Origin: Prevotellaceae bacterium
GTDB lineage: Bacteria > Bacteroidota > Bacteroidia > Bacteroidales > UBA932
Assembly: GCA_031289385.1 (NCBI GenBank)
Contig: JAITPP010000344.1
Coordinates: forward strand, 1 to 5,781
Direction of reading: 5' to 3'
Length of the DNA: 5,781 nucleotides
Below the pieces are notes generated by a model that was not told the DNA's origin, did not search any database, and saw nothing but the letters and a program-made list of their open reading frames with translations. Position 1 is the stretch's first letter. Each line of letters opens with the position of its first letter. The position numbers and the translations under genes are program-made. Below are positions 1 to 5,680 of this stretch, piece by piece.

Positions 1-564
1 ATAATAACGTTTGTAGCCTTTGCATTTTGCGAGGCTTGGTGGCATGTTTATTCGTTTGTTTTATGTGTAGGATTGTCGCGTTTATTATTATTAACTTGCG
101 ATGACGATGGCGATAATGCCTTGAAACTTTTGAAAGAGTATATAAAAAGCCTGCATAAACTAATTATGGGTAGTTCAGATTGTAAAAAATCAAGAGAACT
201 TACCGACACCGCATTTATTGATACTATAATGCGCGCCATAGAATTAGAAGGTTTGGTAAAGAGTTCGAGGTGTGCGGAACTTATGGAAGTGGAAGATGAT
301 AACAACCAATTTATGTGGAAATCCATACTCCCGACGAATAATACTTTGCCATCTTTTTGGCGTGAGTTAGAAGACGTTTCGTCAGAGCCGTGTAGGAGTA
401 CGGCTGCTTTTTTGGAGTTATTATTAGAAAAGTTACCTCATAAGGAATTCCAATGGCAGGGATTAACCATCCTGTTTCGGGATAATAAACTGTACTTCTA
501 TATCTCAGGTGAAGTTGCTTTAAGTGATTTGCAAAATCTGTGCGAATTTTATCAACATCACTAA
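1..564 (+). CDS. Unrecognised protein, 5' end beyond the window
   Basis: The frame is open from the first base to the TAA at 562-564, giving 187 codons. No ATG or GTG occurs in frame before the ATG at 166, and the only earlier candidates are TTG codons such as the one at 73, so the real start probably lies left of the window. I do not recognise the family. The first 33 codons are hydrophobic (FVLCVG, then LLLL) and end in LTC followed by DDDGDN. That recalls a Bacteroidetes lipoprotein signal with an acidic stretch after the cysteine, but Thr at -1 is not standard and no start can be assigned. The rest is a soluble-looking mixed helical and strand protein ending in EFYQHH. Codon use looks like a genuine gene. 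It ends 92 bases before the transposase, so it may be host DNA next to the element or an element gene. An alternative is a shorter protein starting at TTG 73 (163 residues). Confidence 0.5.
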   Translation: MITFVAFAFCEAWWHVYSFVLCVGLSRLLLLTCDDDGDNALKLLKEYIKSLHKLIMGSSDCKKSRELTDTAFIDTIMRAIELEGLVKSSRCAELMEVEDDNNQFMWKSILPTNNTLPSFWRELEDVSSEPCRSTAAFLELLLEKLPHKEFQWQGLTILFRDNKLYFYISGEVALSDLQNLCEFYQHH

Positions 565-656
565 TGTTTTCAACACAAAGTGTTATTTCAGCGAAAAAGT
601 CCATAATGATAAAAATTAAAGTTTAACAGCGCAAATTTAACATTTTCCCACAAAGT
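565..656 (+). promoter_or_regulatory. Candidate left-end / transposase-binding or operator region
   Basis: This A+T-rich gap lies between the unrecognised gene and the transposase. It opens with TTTTCAACACAAAGT (567-581) and closes with TTTTCCCACAAAGT (643-656), an imperfect direct repeat sharing TTTTC and CACAAAGT. The first copy overlaps a short palindrome, AACAC-AAA-GTGTT (572-584). Two further similar words, CAGCGAAAA (589-597) and CAGCGCAAA (627-635), lie between them. Mu-type elements carry several transposase-binding sites near the left end, and their terminal bases are TG; a TG occurs at 565-566, directly after the upstream stop codon. No Bacteroidetes-type promoter (TTTG with a downstream TAnnTTTG) was recognised. 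The function is inferred from position and repetition only. Confidence 0.3.
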
Positions 657-2768
657 ATGCGTAAGTACTCGCTAAGGCTTACATCCGGTTCGAGTCAGGA
701 GTGGGAGCAAAAAACAAAAAAAATACTAATGGAATATTACGGCAAAATAGTATGTGTAAGCATTAACGACCTTACGGCGGACGATGAAAATTCGCCGGCG
801 GTGATGTCGCGCAAGTATTATGATGCGCTTGTTATGCGTAAAAAAATAAATGTCATTAATAGTGGTAGAGGCGTTGGTAATTATGCTAAAATTAACTACG
901 ATTCGCTGCCGCAGAAGTATAAGGATGCTTTTGTGGCAAAATATGGCGGCAGCCCTCGCGAACTCTTGGCGGAACAACAAGAACAAAATATATTTAAAAT
1001 GGATGACAAAGCACAAAAATTTTACTTTGAAAAGCGGTTGAAAAATGGCGAAAGTATTCCCGATAAACATCAAGAGGAATATACCGTTAATGCGTCGGTG
1101 CTGAATGTGCTGCTTGGCGACTACATAGAACAGCAACGCTTGCGCAACGCTCTGAATAACGGCACACGTATAAACTTTGAGAGCATTTTTGCAAAATCGG
1201 AAAAGTTGCGCAACATACACCACCATACGCTGCCTACTAACCTCGCACGGCTGCGCTCGAAAATGCTTGAATACCGCGATAAGGGTTACGAATGTCTTAT
1301 ATCGGGCAAATTTGCAAATATTAATACAATTAAAATTACCAAAGAGGCTGGTAAGCAAATAATAGCGTTGAAACGCAGTAAAGTGCCTGTTTACAACAAC
1401 GAACAAATTTTTACGGAATACAATCGCATTGCCGCAAGCAAGGGCTGGAAGCCGCTAAAAAGCACAACAACGCTCGTGTCGTTTTTGGAAGAGCCGCAAA
1501 ACAAGATAAAATGGGCAGATGCCGTGTATGGTGAAATGTATGCAAAGCAAATTTATCAACGCAAGCACAAAACCGAAATGCCAACCATGCGCGATGCTTT
1601 GTGGTATGGCGACGGAACAAAACTGAACTTATATTATAAAGAATATGCCGACGGCAAACTGCAAGTGAAAACATTGCAGGTGTACGAGGTAATGGATGCC
1701 TTCAGCGAGCTGCTGCTTGGTTATCATATCAGCAAAACGGAAGATTACAAAGCGCAATATTATGCTTACCGAATGGCTATTGAACGGGCAAAACACAAAC
1801 CTTTTGAGTTGGTACACGATAATCAGGGAGGACATAAAAAACTTGATTCGCAGCAGTTTTTTGATAAAATATGTCGTTTTCATCGCCCAACCGCGCCACA
1901 TTCGGGGCAAAGCAAGACGATAGAATTGGCGTTCGGGCGTTTTCAGGCGCAAGTGCTGCATCGGAATTGGCGATTTACAGGGCAAAATATAACGGCAAAA
2001 AAAACAAGCAGCAAGCAAAATATAGAATTTATTGCGGCAAATACCGAAAATCTATATACATACTCCGAACTGTTGCAAGCCTACGCCGCCGCTCGCGAAA
2101 CATGGAACGCAATGCCGCACTTCGGGACAGGGATAGCAAAATATCTTATGTACGAAAATTCAATAAATGCAGAAACGCAGTCGGTTAGCGAAATTGATAT
2201 GATAGATATGTTTTGGTTGGTTACCGAAAAGCCAAGTAAGTTTACGTGCGACGGCATAAAAATCACAATAGACAAAAAAGAATATACCTACGAGCCGCTT
2301 AATGCTGCGGGTATGCCCGATATGGATTTCAGAAAAAAACATACAGGAAGCGAATTTTTTGTTAAGTATGACCCCTGCGATATGACATCTGTTTGGCTAT
2401 GCACGATGGACAAAAACGGATTGCGCAACGTTGTGCAGGCAAAGCCTTATCTTACCGTTCACCGCGCAATACAGGAACAGGTAGTCGGCGATATGGAATT
2501 TATACGCCAAATGGACATTATCAACAAAAAAGAGCGAATAAAAAGGCAAATAGAGAATACGATTCTTGAAATTGAACACGGCGTTGCTCCCGAACAGCAC
2601 GGCTTGAACACGCCGCGATTGACAGGCATTTCACTTGCCGAAATGGAAAGGTTGAGCGATGAAATATCTAATGAAAACGAGGTTTGCGAAGTGGTGAGCG
2701 TTGGCGAATATCATAAAAAAATATCGAATATGGAATACGATGCGCTTGATATACTTAGAAAGTCGTAA
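657..2768 (+). CDS. Mu-type DDE transposase (MuA-like)
   Basis: This 703-residue protein would bind the element ends, nick them and join the 3' ends to target DNA, in concert with the ATPase encoded next. Residues about 1-100 form a small DNA-binding-type region with the pattern YYDALVMRKKI then NYDSLPQKY, as in N-terminal domains of Mu-type transposases. The RNase H-like catalytic core has D319 (WYGDG), D388 (VHDNQGG) and E423 (TIELAFGRFQ), a complete DDE triad with 34 residues between the second Asp and the Glu. Residues about 517-583 look like the beta-barrel domain that follows the core (FWLVTEKPSKF, then FFVKYDP). The Lys/Glu-rich helical tail, about 610-703, corresponds in position to the MuA region that contacts MuB. 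The length is close to MuA (663 residues). ATG 657 is the only usable start, since an in-frame TAA lies at 624 with no other start codon after it. No clear ribosome-binding site precedes it. Confidence 0.93.
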   Translation: MRKYSLRLTSGSSQEWEQKTKKILMEYYGKIVCVSINDLTADDENSPAVMSRKYYDALVMRKKINVINSGRGVGNYAKINYDSLPQKYKDAFVAKYGGSPRELLAEQQEQNIFKMDDKAQKFYFEKRLKNGESIPDKHQEEYTVNASVLNVLLGDYIEQQRLRNALNNGTRINFESIFAKSEKLRNIHHHTLPTNLARLRSKMLEYRDKGYECLISGKFANINTIKITKEAGKQIIALKRSKVPVYNNEQIFTEYNRIAASKGWKPLKSTTTLVSFLEEPQNKIKWADAVYGEMYAKQIYQRKHKTEMPTMRDALWYGDGTKLNLYYKEYADGKLQVKTLQVYEVMDAFSELLLGYHISKTEDYKAQYYAYRMAIERAKHKPFELVHDNQGGHKKLDSQQFFDKICRFHRPTAPHSGQSKTIELAFGRFQAQVLHRNWRFTGQNITAKKTSSKQNIEFIAANTENLYTYSELLQAYAAARETWNAMPHFGTGIAKYLMYENSINAETQSVSEIDMIDMFWLVTEKPSKFTCDGIKITIDKKEYTYEPLNAAGMPDMDFRKKHTGSEFFVKYDPCDMTSVWLCTMDKNGLRNVVQAKPYLTVHRAIQEQVVGDMEFIRQMDIINKKERIKRQIENTILEIEHGVAPEQHGLNTPRLTGISLAEMERLSDEISNENEVCEVVSVGEYHKKISNMEYDALDILRKS

Positions 2769-2775
2769 AGATAGT

Positions 2776-2797
2776 GGTTAATGGTTAATGATTAATG
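2776..2797 (+). repeat. Heptamer array, copy 1
   Basis: Three tandem heptamers GGTTAAT, GGTTAAT, GATTAAT start seven bases after the transposase stop, followed by a decayed unit (GATAAAC). The same array in the same order recurs after three later genes (4436, 4988 and 5585). It lies between the transposase and the ATPase genes and is most likely untranslated. Confidence 0.8.
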
Positions 2798-2804
2798 ATA
2801 AACA

Positions 2805-2847
2805 TAACACCGGCATCATGCCGTTGAAAATTAAAAAAAATAAAGAA
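2805..2847 (+). promoter_or_regulatory. Shared A-rich leader with GGCATCATGCC palindrome, copy 1
   Basis: Positions 2805-2838 match 4484-4517 at 33 of 34 positions, and the match continues after a two-base difference in the length of an A tract. Each copy directly precedes a start codon (2848 here, 4526 there). The core is the palindrome GGCATCATGCC at 2812-2822. In RNA this copy can form a five-pair stem, CGGCA-UCA-UGCCG. It could be an operator, an mRNA processing or translation signal, or simply a duplicated ribosome-binding leader. The A-rich tail before the ATG fits Bacteroidetes translation initiation. The function is inferred; the repetition is seen directly. Confidence 0.6.
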
Positions 2848-3735
2848 ATGAAACAATTAACAGTACAAGAAAAAAAGGCAATTCAACAGAAATTGCAGGA
2901 TTATGTAAGTAAATATCCAAGTCAGAACCGCGCGGCTCAAAGTTTGAAAGGCACGAGCGGCGGAACGGTAAATTCAATTTTGCAAGGCAAATTTGAAAAC
3001 ATCAGCGATGAAATGTTTGGTAACATATTATCGCAAATAAGCAGCGGCGGCGGCATCAGGCTTAAAGACTGGGTGCTTTGCGAAACAAAACTGTACAAAG
3101 AAGTGTTTTTAACGGCTGATTTTGTGCGCGAACTGAACGAGGTTTCGTGGTATGTATCGGCGGCAGGCAGCGGAAAAACGGCGGCGGCAATGGCATATAT
3201 TTCGCAAAATAAAAATGCGTTTTTAGTGTCGTGCAGCGAGGATATGACTAAGCGCGTATTCATTAACGAAATGGCTCAATGTTTAGGTTTGAAAACCGAC
3301 GGCGTAAATACCGTTACGGCAAAAGACATGATTGCAAAAGCCTTGCTGACACTGGAAAATCCTGTGTTTATAATTGATGAAGCCGACAAACTGCGCGATT
3401 CGATATTCCTTGCAATGATTGATTTATACAATAAAGTGCAGCAACGTAGTGGCATCTTGTTTTTATCGACATCGGCGGTGAAACGCAGACTTGAACGCGG
3501 CAAAAGGCTTGAAAAATGCGGATTTGAGGAATTTGTGAGCCGCATAGGGCAAAAAATGGAATTGCTAAGCAAAAACGATGATTTTGAGGTTGAAGCGATA
3601 TGTCGCGCAAACGGCATTAGCGAAAAAGCGGAAATAGAAAAAGTTACCGAAGATGCGCGTTATTACGGATTTGACTTGCGCCGTGTTCGCCGCGCAATAA
3701 AGTTGCTGAGATATATAAAATCAAAAAGCAAATAA
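2848..3735 (+). CDS. MuB-like AAA ATPase, transposition target-capture protein
   Basis: This 295-residue protein is expected to form ATP-dependent filaments on target DNA, deliver target to the transposase and stimulate strand transfer. Residues 1-70 resemble the N-terminal helix-turn-helix of MuB (QSLKGTSGGTVNSILQG, then MFGNILSQI). The P-loop is SAAGSGKT at 104-111 with Ser in place of the usual first Gly. Walker B is VFIIDEAD at 173-180 (D177, E178), and a sensor-1-like strand follows (LFLSTSA, 204-210). The basic C-terminus (RRVRRAIKLLRYIKSKSK) may contact DNA. The length is similar to MuB (312 residues). The frame is open upstream to ATG 2788, but that codon lies in the heptamer array. 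An ATG at 2818 lies within a leader also found before the gene at 4526, where it cannot be part of the protein, so 2848 is preferred. It sits 79 bases after the transposase and probably shares its transcript. Confidence 0.88.
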   Translation: MKQLTVQEKKAIQQKLQDYVSKYPSQNRAAQSLKGTSGGTVNSILQGKFENISDEMFGNILSQISSGGGIRLKDWVLCETKLYKEVFLTADFVRELNEVSWYVSAAGSGKTAAAMAYISQNKNAFLVSCSEDMTKRVFINEMAQCLGLKTDGVNTVTAKDMIAKALLTLENPVFIIDEADKLRDSIFLAMIDLYNKVQQRSGILFLSTSAVKRRLERGKRLEKCGFEEFVSRIGQKMELLSKNDDFEVEAICRANGISEKAEIEKVTEDARYYGFDLRRVRRAIKLLRYIKSKSK

Positions 3736-3741
3736 ATTGAG

Positions 3742-3773
3742 ATTTGAAAAGCATTTGAAAGGTATTTGAGAGC
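3742..3773 (+). repeat. Three 11-base units before the second ATPase gene
   Basis: ATTTGAAAAGC (3742-3752), ATTTGAAAGGT (3753-3763) and ATTTGAGAGC (3764-3773) fill almost the whole 38-base gap between the two ATPase genes and run up to the start codon. The purine-rich GAAAGG and GAGAG parts may serve as a weak ribosome-binding region. This is the only gap downstream of the transposase without the heptamer array. Confidence 0.6.
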
Positions 3774-4427
3774 ATGAAAAACGCTGAAAAAACAGATAAT
3801 AAAAGGAAGTTGAAAAGGGCTTATTCGCCGTCTGAAATTTTGAAAATGAAAAAGAAAGTGATTTCATTAGGCAGAGATTTTGATGCTGCTTTTGGGGCTA
3901 TTGAAAAAACAGGCGTTGTGTTTATATGGGCAAATTCGGGCAATGGCAAATCATCGTTTGTAATGCAGTTTTGCAAGGCTCTATGTAAGTTTGGCAATGT
4001 TGTTTACAACAGTTTGGAGGAGGGCGTTAGTTTGACGATGCAGAACACTCTCAAGCGTTTTGGAATGAGAGAATGTAACCGTCTGTTTTTACTGATAGAT
4101 GGCGAAAATAAAGAGGATTTAAGCGAACGTCTTTTGCGGCATAAAAGCGCAGATTTTGTTGTAATCGACAGTTTTCAATATTTTCAGATGAGTTACATTC
4201 AATATCTAAAATTCAAAGAACTGCACAGCGATAAGATGCTGATATTCGTAAGCCATGCAGATGGTAAATCGCCCGCCGGACGCGCTGCAAAAAGCGTAAT
4301 GTTTGATGCAACTTTAAAGATATGGATTGAAGGTTACAGAGCGTTTAGCAAGGGCAGATTTATAGGTGAAAAAGGATATTATGATATATGGTACGCACAG
4401 GCGAAAAAATATTGGGGAGAATCATAA
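3774..4427 (+). CDS. RecA/RadA-type P-loop ATPase
   Basis: This 217-residue single-domain ATPase resembles the RecA/RadA/KaiC group. Residues 1-30 are very basic and probably flexible or nucleic-acid binding. The P-loop is ANSGNGKS at 53-60 (K59, S60), with Ala in place of the usual first Gly. VVYNSLEEG (76-84) matches the strand ending in a catalytic Glu in RadA-like proteins, and the Walker B strand is FVVIDS at 128-133 (D132). FVSHADGK (158-165) occupies the position of the motif after Walker B that senses nucleotide. It lacks the zinc finger and Lon-like domain of RadA. It lies 38 bases after the MuB-like gene and likely shares its transcript. In this setting it may assist replication, recombination or target handling, but the specific role is unknown to me. 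It is clearly different in sequence from the preceding MuB-like protein, so it is not a duplicate of it. Confidence 0.75.
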   Translation: MKNAEKTDNKRKLKRAYSPSEILKMKKKVISLGRDFDAAFGAIEKTGVVFIWANSGNGKSSFVMQFCKALCKFGNVVYNSLEEGVSLTMQNTLKRFGMRECNRLFLLIDGENKEDLSERLLRHKSADFVVIDSFQYFQMSYIQYLKFKELHSDKMLIFVSHADGKSPAGRAAKSVMFDATLKIWIEGYRAFSKGRFIGEKGYYDIWYAQAKKYWGES

Positions 4428-4435
4428 TAAATAAT

Positions 4436-4464
4436 GGTTAATGGTTAATGATTAATGATTAATG
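4436..4464 (+). repeat. Heptamer array, copy 2
   Basis: Four tandem heptamers, GGTTAAT, GGTTAAT, GATTAAT and GATTAAT, start nine bases after the stop of the second ATPase gene. Compared with the array at 2776 it has one more intact unit. Two decayed units (GTAGGAA and TGTAGAA) seem to continue the seven-base spacing to about 4477. Confidence 0.85.
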
Positions 4465-4483
4465 TAGGAATGTAGAAATTAAG

Positions 4484-4525
4484 TAACACAGGCATCATGC
4501 CGTTGAAAATTAAAAAATAAAGATT
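4484..4525 (+). promoter_or_regulatory. Shared A-rich leader with GGCATCATGCC palindrome, copy 2
   Basis: This is the second copy of the leader found at 2805, identical over 33 of 34 bases, with its palindrome at 4491-4501. Its A tract is six long instead of eight. Because of that, the ATG inside the palindrome (4497) opens a seven-codon reading frame, MPLKIKK, that stops at 4518-4520, five bases before the real start. In copy 1 the same ATG stays in frame with the gene. This comparison supports reading the leader as untranslated or regulatory in both places. Confidence 0.6.
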
Positions 4526-4963
4526 ATGAAAAAGATAAAGACATTTTCGAGGTTTTACGCGCTGCTTAATCAGTTGGCAGGCGCAGACAAAGAGCAACTT
4601 GTGTACGAATTTACAAGCGGGCGCACAAGCTCGTTGCGCGAAATGACACAAGCCGAATATAACGAAATGTGCGATAAACTGCAAGGCTGCGAGCCGATAG
4701 ATAACAAGGCTGCTTTGAGTAGATGCAGAAGCGAGGCGCTACGTGCGCTGTCGGAAATAGGAATAAGCAACGTTGGCAACGATTACAGCAAAGTTGATAA
4801 TTTTTGTTTGCAACGTTCGGGACACAAAAAAGTGTTTTACAACTTCAACATTGATGAATTGAAGGCATTGCGCAAACAGGTAGAGGCTATAAAATTAAAA
4901 AGCAAAGCAAAAACGTGCAAGTCAGTGCCGATGCTGATAACGAGTACACAGATATATGCTTAG
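4526..4963 (+). CDS. Small early phage protein, GemA/DUF1018-like
   Basis: This 145-residue soluble protein has no membrane segment. Residues about 8-54 carry the pattern RFYALLNQLAGADKEQLV, then EFTSGRTSSLREMT and EYNEMCDKLQG. This resembles the part of phage Mu GemA / Gp16 (DUF1018) in which a Gly-Arg/Lys-Ser-rich turn is followed by LREMT and a short helix, and the gene sits in the early region as GemA does. In Mu, GemA affects host gene expression and DNA supercoiling. The match is by eye and the remainder (LRALSEIGI, then FNIDELKALRKQVEAIKLK) is not recognised. The last 20 residues (after KAKTCKS) look low in order. ATG 4526 is fixed as the start by an in-frame TAA at 4511. A small hypothetical DNA-binding or regulatory protein of Bacteroidales phages is the fallback reading. 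Confidence 0.6.
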   Translation: MKKIKTFSRFYALLNQLAGADKEQLVYEFTSGRTSSLREMTQAEYNEMCDKLQGCEPIDNKAALSRCRSEALRALSEIGISNVGNDYSKVDNFCLQRSGHKKVFYNFNIDELKALRKQVEAIKLKSKAKTCKSVPMLITSTQIYA

Positions 4964-4987
4964 ATTAATTGAGAATTGAAAAATAAT

Positions 4988-5049
4988 GGTTAATGGTTAG
5001 TGATTAATGATTAATGGCGACCAGCGACTAAATACTAACGACTAAATAC
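4988..5049 (+). repeat. 62-base direct repeat, left copy
   Basis: This stretch is identical to 5585-5646 over 62 bases. It consists of four heptamers (GGTTAAT, GGTTAGT, GATTAAT, GATTAAT), the spacer GGCGACCAG, one full CGACTAAATACTAA unit and 11 bases of the next. The two copies flank the gene at 5108-5581 in direct orientation. The left copy begins 25 bases after the stop of the preceding gene. The GGTTAGT variant is shared by both copies and absent from the arrays at 2776 and 4436, which indicates recent common origin of the two. Confidence 0.9.
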
Positions 5050-5094
5050 TAACGACTAAATACTAAATACGGAATTACTAAATACGGAATACTA
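5025..5094 (+). repeat. Tandem CGACTAAATACTAA units, left set
   Basis: Three perfect 14-base units run head to tail at 5025-5038, 5039-5052 and 5053-5066. They are followed by related words (ATACGGAATTACTA, then AATACGGAATACTA) to about 5094, just before the A-rich leader of the next gene. The set overlaps the 62-base repeat. The units are rich in CTAA and ACTAA words and contain no ATG. Confidence 0.85.
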
Positions 5095-5107
5095 AAATTA
5101 TAAAATT

Positions 5108-5581
5108 ATGAGTGGACACGAATTAACATTTACAAGAGTACCAACGCGCAACAGCAAAGGGCAATTTATGAAAGGTTGCACTTCTTTTGTCAAAGGAAAA
5201 ACATGGGATGAATATATGCCTAAAAGTTCACAAGAACGTTGCGCCAAAGGCTGGGCAAATTTAAAAAAAAGAAAAGGAAATTTCGCGTTTGGTGGCTGGA
5301 ATAAGCGCGCAGTGGTGGCGATAACAGAAGATGGTTTGTTTGTTGGCAGATTTGAAAGTGCAAAAGAAGCCTCAAGACAATCGGGCGTAAGAGTGGAGGA
5401 AATATACCTTGTTTGCTCGCCCAAAGTGGTTAAACGAAAAAAAATCAGCAAAAAACTAAATAAAACATACACAGTAACAACCGTGAGAAAATTTGCAGGC
5501 AAAACAACTGGTGGACGGCGTTTGCGATGGTTTTATGAAGATGATGATAAATGGATTGAATTTTTAAATAATAATGATTAA
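5108..5581 (+). CDS. NUMOD-type DNA-binding protein without a visible nuclease domain
   Basis: This 157-residue basic protein begins with a short conserved-looking segment, NSKGQFMKGCTSFVKGKTWDEYM then ERCAKGWANL (about 15-52), with the Gly-Lys-rich pattern of NUMOD3-like modules. A NUMOD1-like segment follows at about 67-143: VVAITEDGLFVGRFES, AKEASRQSGV (helix-turn-helix part), and a closing GGRRLRWFYE. NUMOD modules bind DNA in homing endonucleases, but neither an HNH nor a GIY-YIG catalytic motif is seen, so it is more likely a stand-alone DNA-binding protein or a relic of an endonuclease. A Lys-rich insertion (KRKKISKKLNK, 109-119) interrupts the NUMOD1-like part. The ATG follows an A-rich leader, and 62-base direct repeats lie on both sides. 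Similar NUMOD-only proteins are familiar from Bacteroidales phages, but the function is unknown. Confidence 0.65.
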   Translation: MSGHELTFTRVPTRNSKGQFMKGCTSFVKGKTWDEYMPKSSQERCAKGWANLKKRKGNFAFGGWNKRAVVAITEDGLFVGRFESAKEASRQSGVRVEEIYLVCSPKVVKRKKISKKLNKTYTVTTVRKFAGKTTGGRRLRWFYEDDDKWIEFLNNND

Positions 5582-5584
5582 AGC

Positions 5585-5646
5585 GGTTAATGGTTAGTGA
5601 TTAATGATTAATGGCGACCAGCGACTAAATACTAACGACTAAATAC
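5585..5646 (+). repeat. 62-base direct repeat, right copy
   Basis: This is a perfect match to 4988-5049 and starts four bases after the stop of the NUMOD-type gene. Identity breaks where the second 14-base unit continues as ATACGGAAT instead of ATACTAA. Confidence 0.9.
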
Positions 5647-5670
5647 GGAATACTAACGACTAAATACTAA
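5622..5670 (+). repeat. Tandem CGACTAAATACTAA units, right set
   Basis: There is a full unit at 5622-5635, an expanded unit with an ATACGGA insertion at 5636-5656, and a full unit at 5657-5670. It precedes an A-rich leader and the next start codon. The same words in a different order make up the left set at 5025, which suggests unit gain and loss by slippage or unequal recombination. Confidence 0.8.
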
Positions 5671-5680
5671 AAAAAAGAAT

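Noticed and set aside
1..72. Standard Bacteroidetes promoter or lipoprotein start at the left edge
   Set aside because: No TAnnTTTG element at the right distance from TTTG was seen, and no start codon is in frame, so nothing can be fixed here.
572..584. Intrinsic terminator at AACAC-AAA-GTGTT
   Set aside because: The stem is only five A+T-rich pairs and no run of T follows, so it is too weak to call; it may instead be part of a binding site.
311..604. 97-codon open frame on the minus strand
   Set aside because: It overlaps the + strand frame ending at 564, which has more natural composition; no start context or recognised motif supports it.
726..1406. 226-codon open frame on the minus strand
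   Set aside because: It lies entirely opposite the transposase gene, and its hydrophobic, Phe-rich translation is what antisense of that codon use gives.
1871..2188. 105-codon + strand frame inside the transposase gene
   Set aside because: It is out of frame with a clear transposase catalytic core that includes E423, so it is a shadow frame.
2788..2847. Longer N-terminus for the MuB-like ATPase starting at ATG 2788
   Set aside because: This ATG lies inside the heptamer array, and the next 59 bases belong to a leader that is repeated before another gene, where an in-frame stop excludes translation into the protein.
2776..5670. CRISPR array
   Set aside because: The repeats are short tandem units or a single pair flanking a gene; there are no regularly spaced unique spacers and no cas genes.
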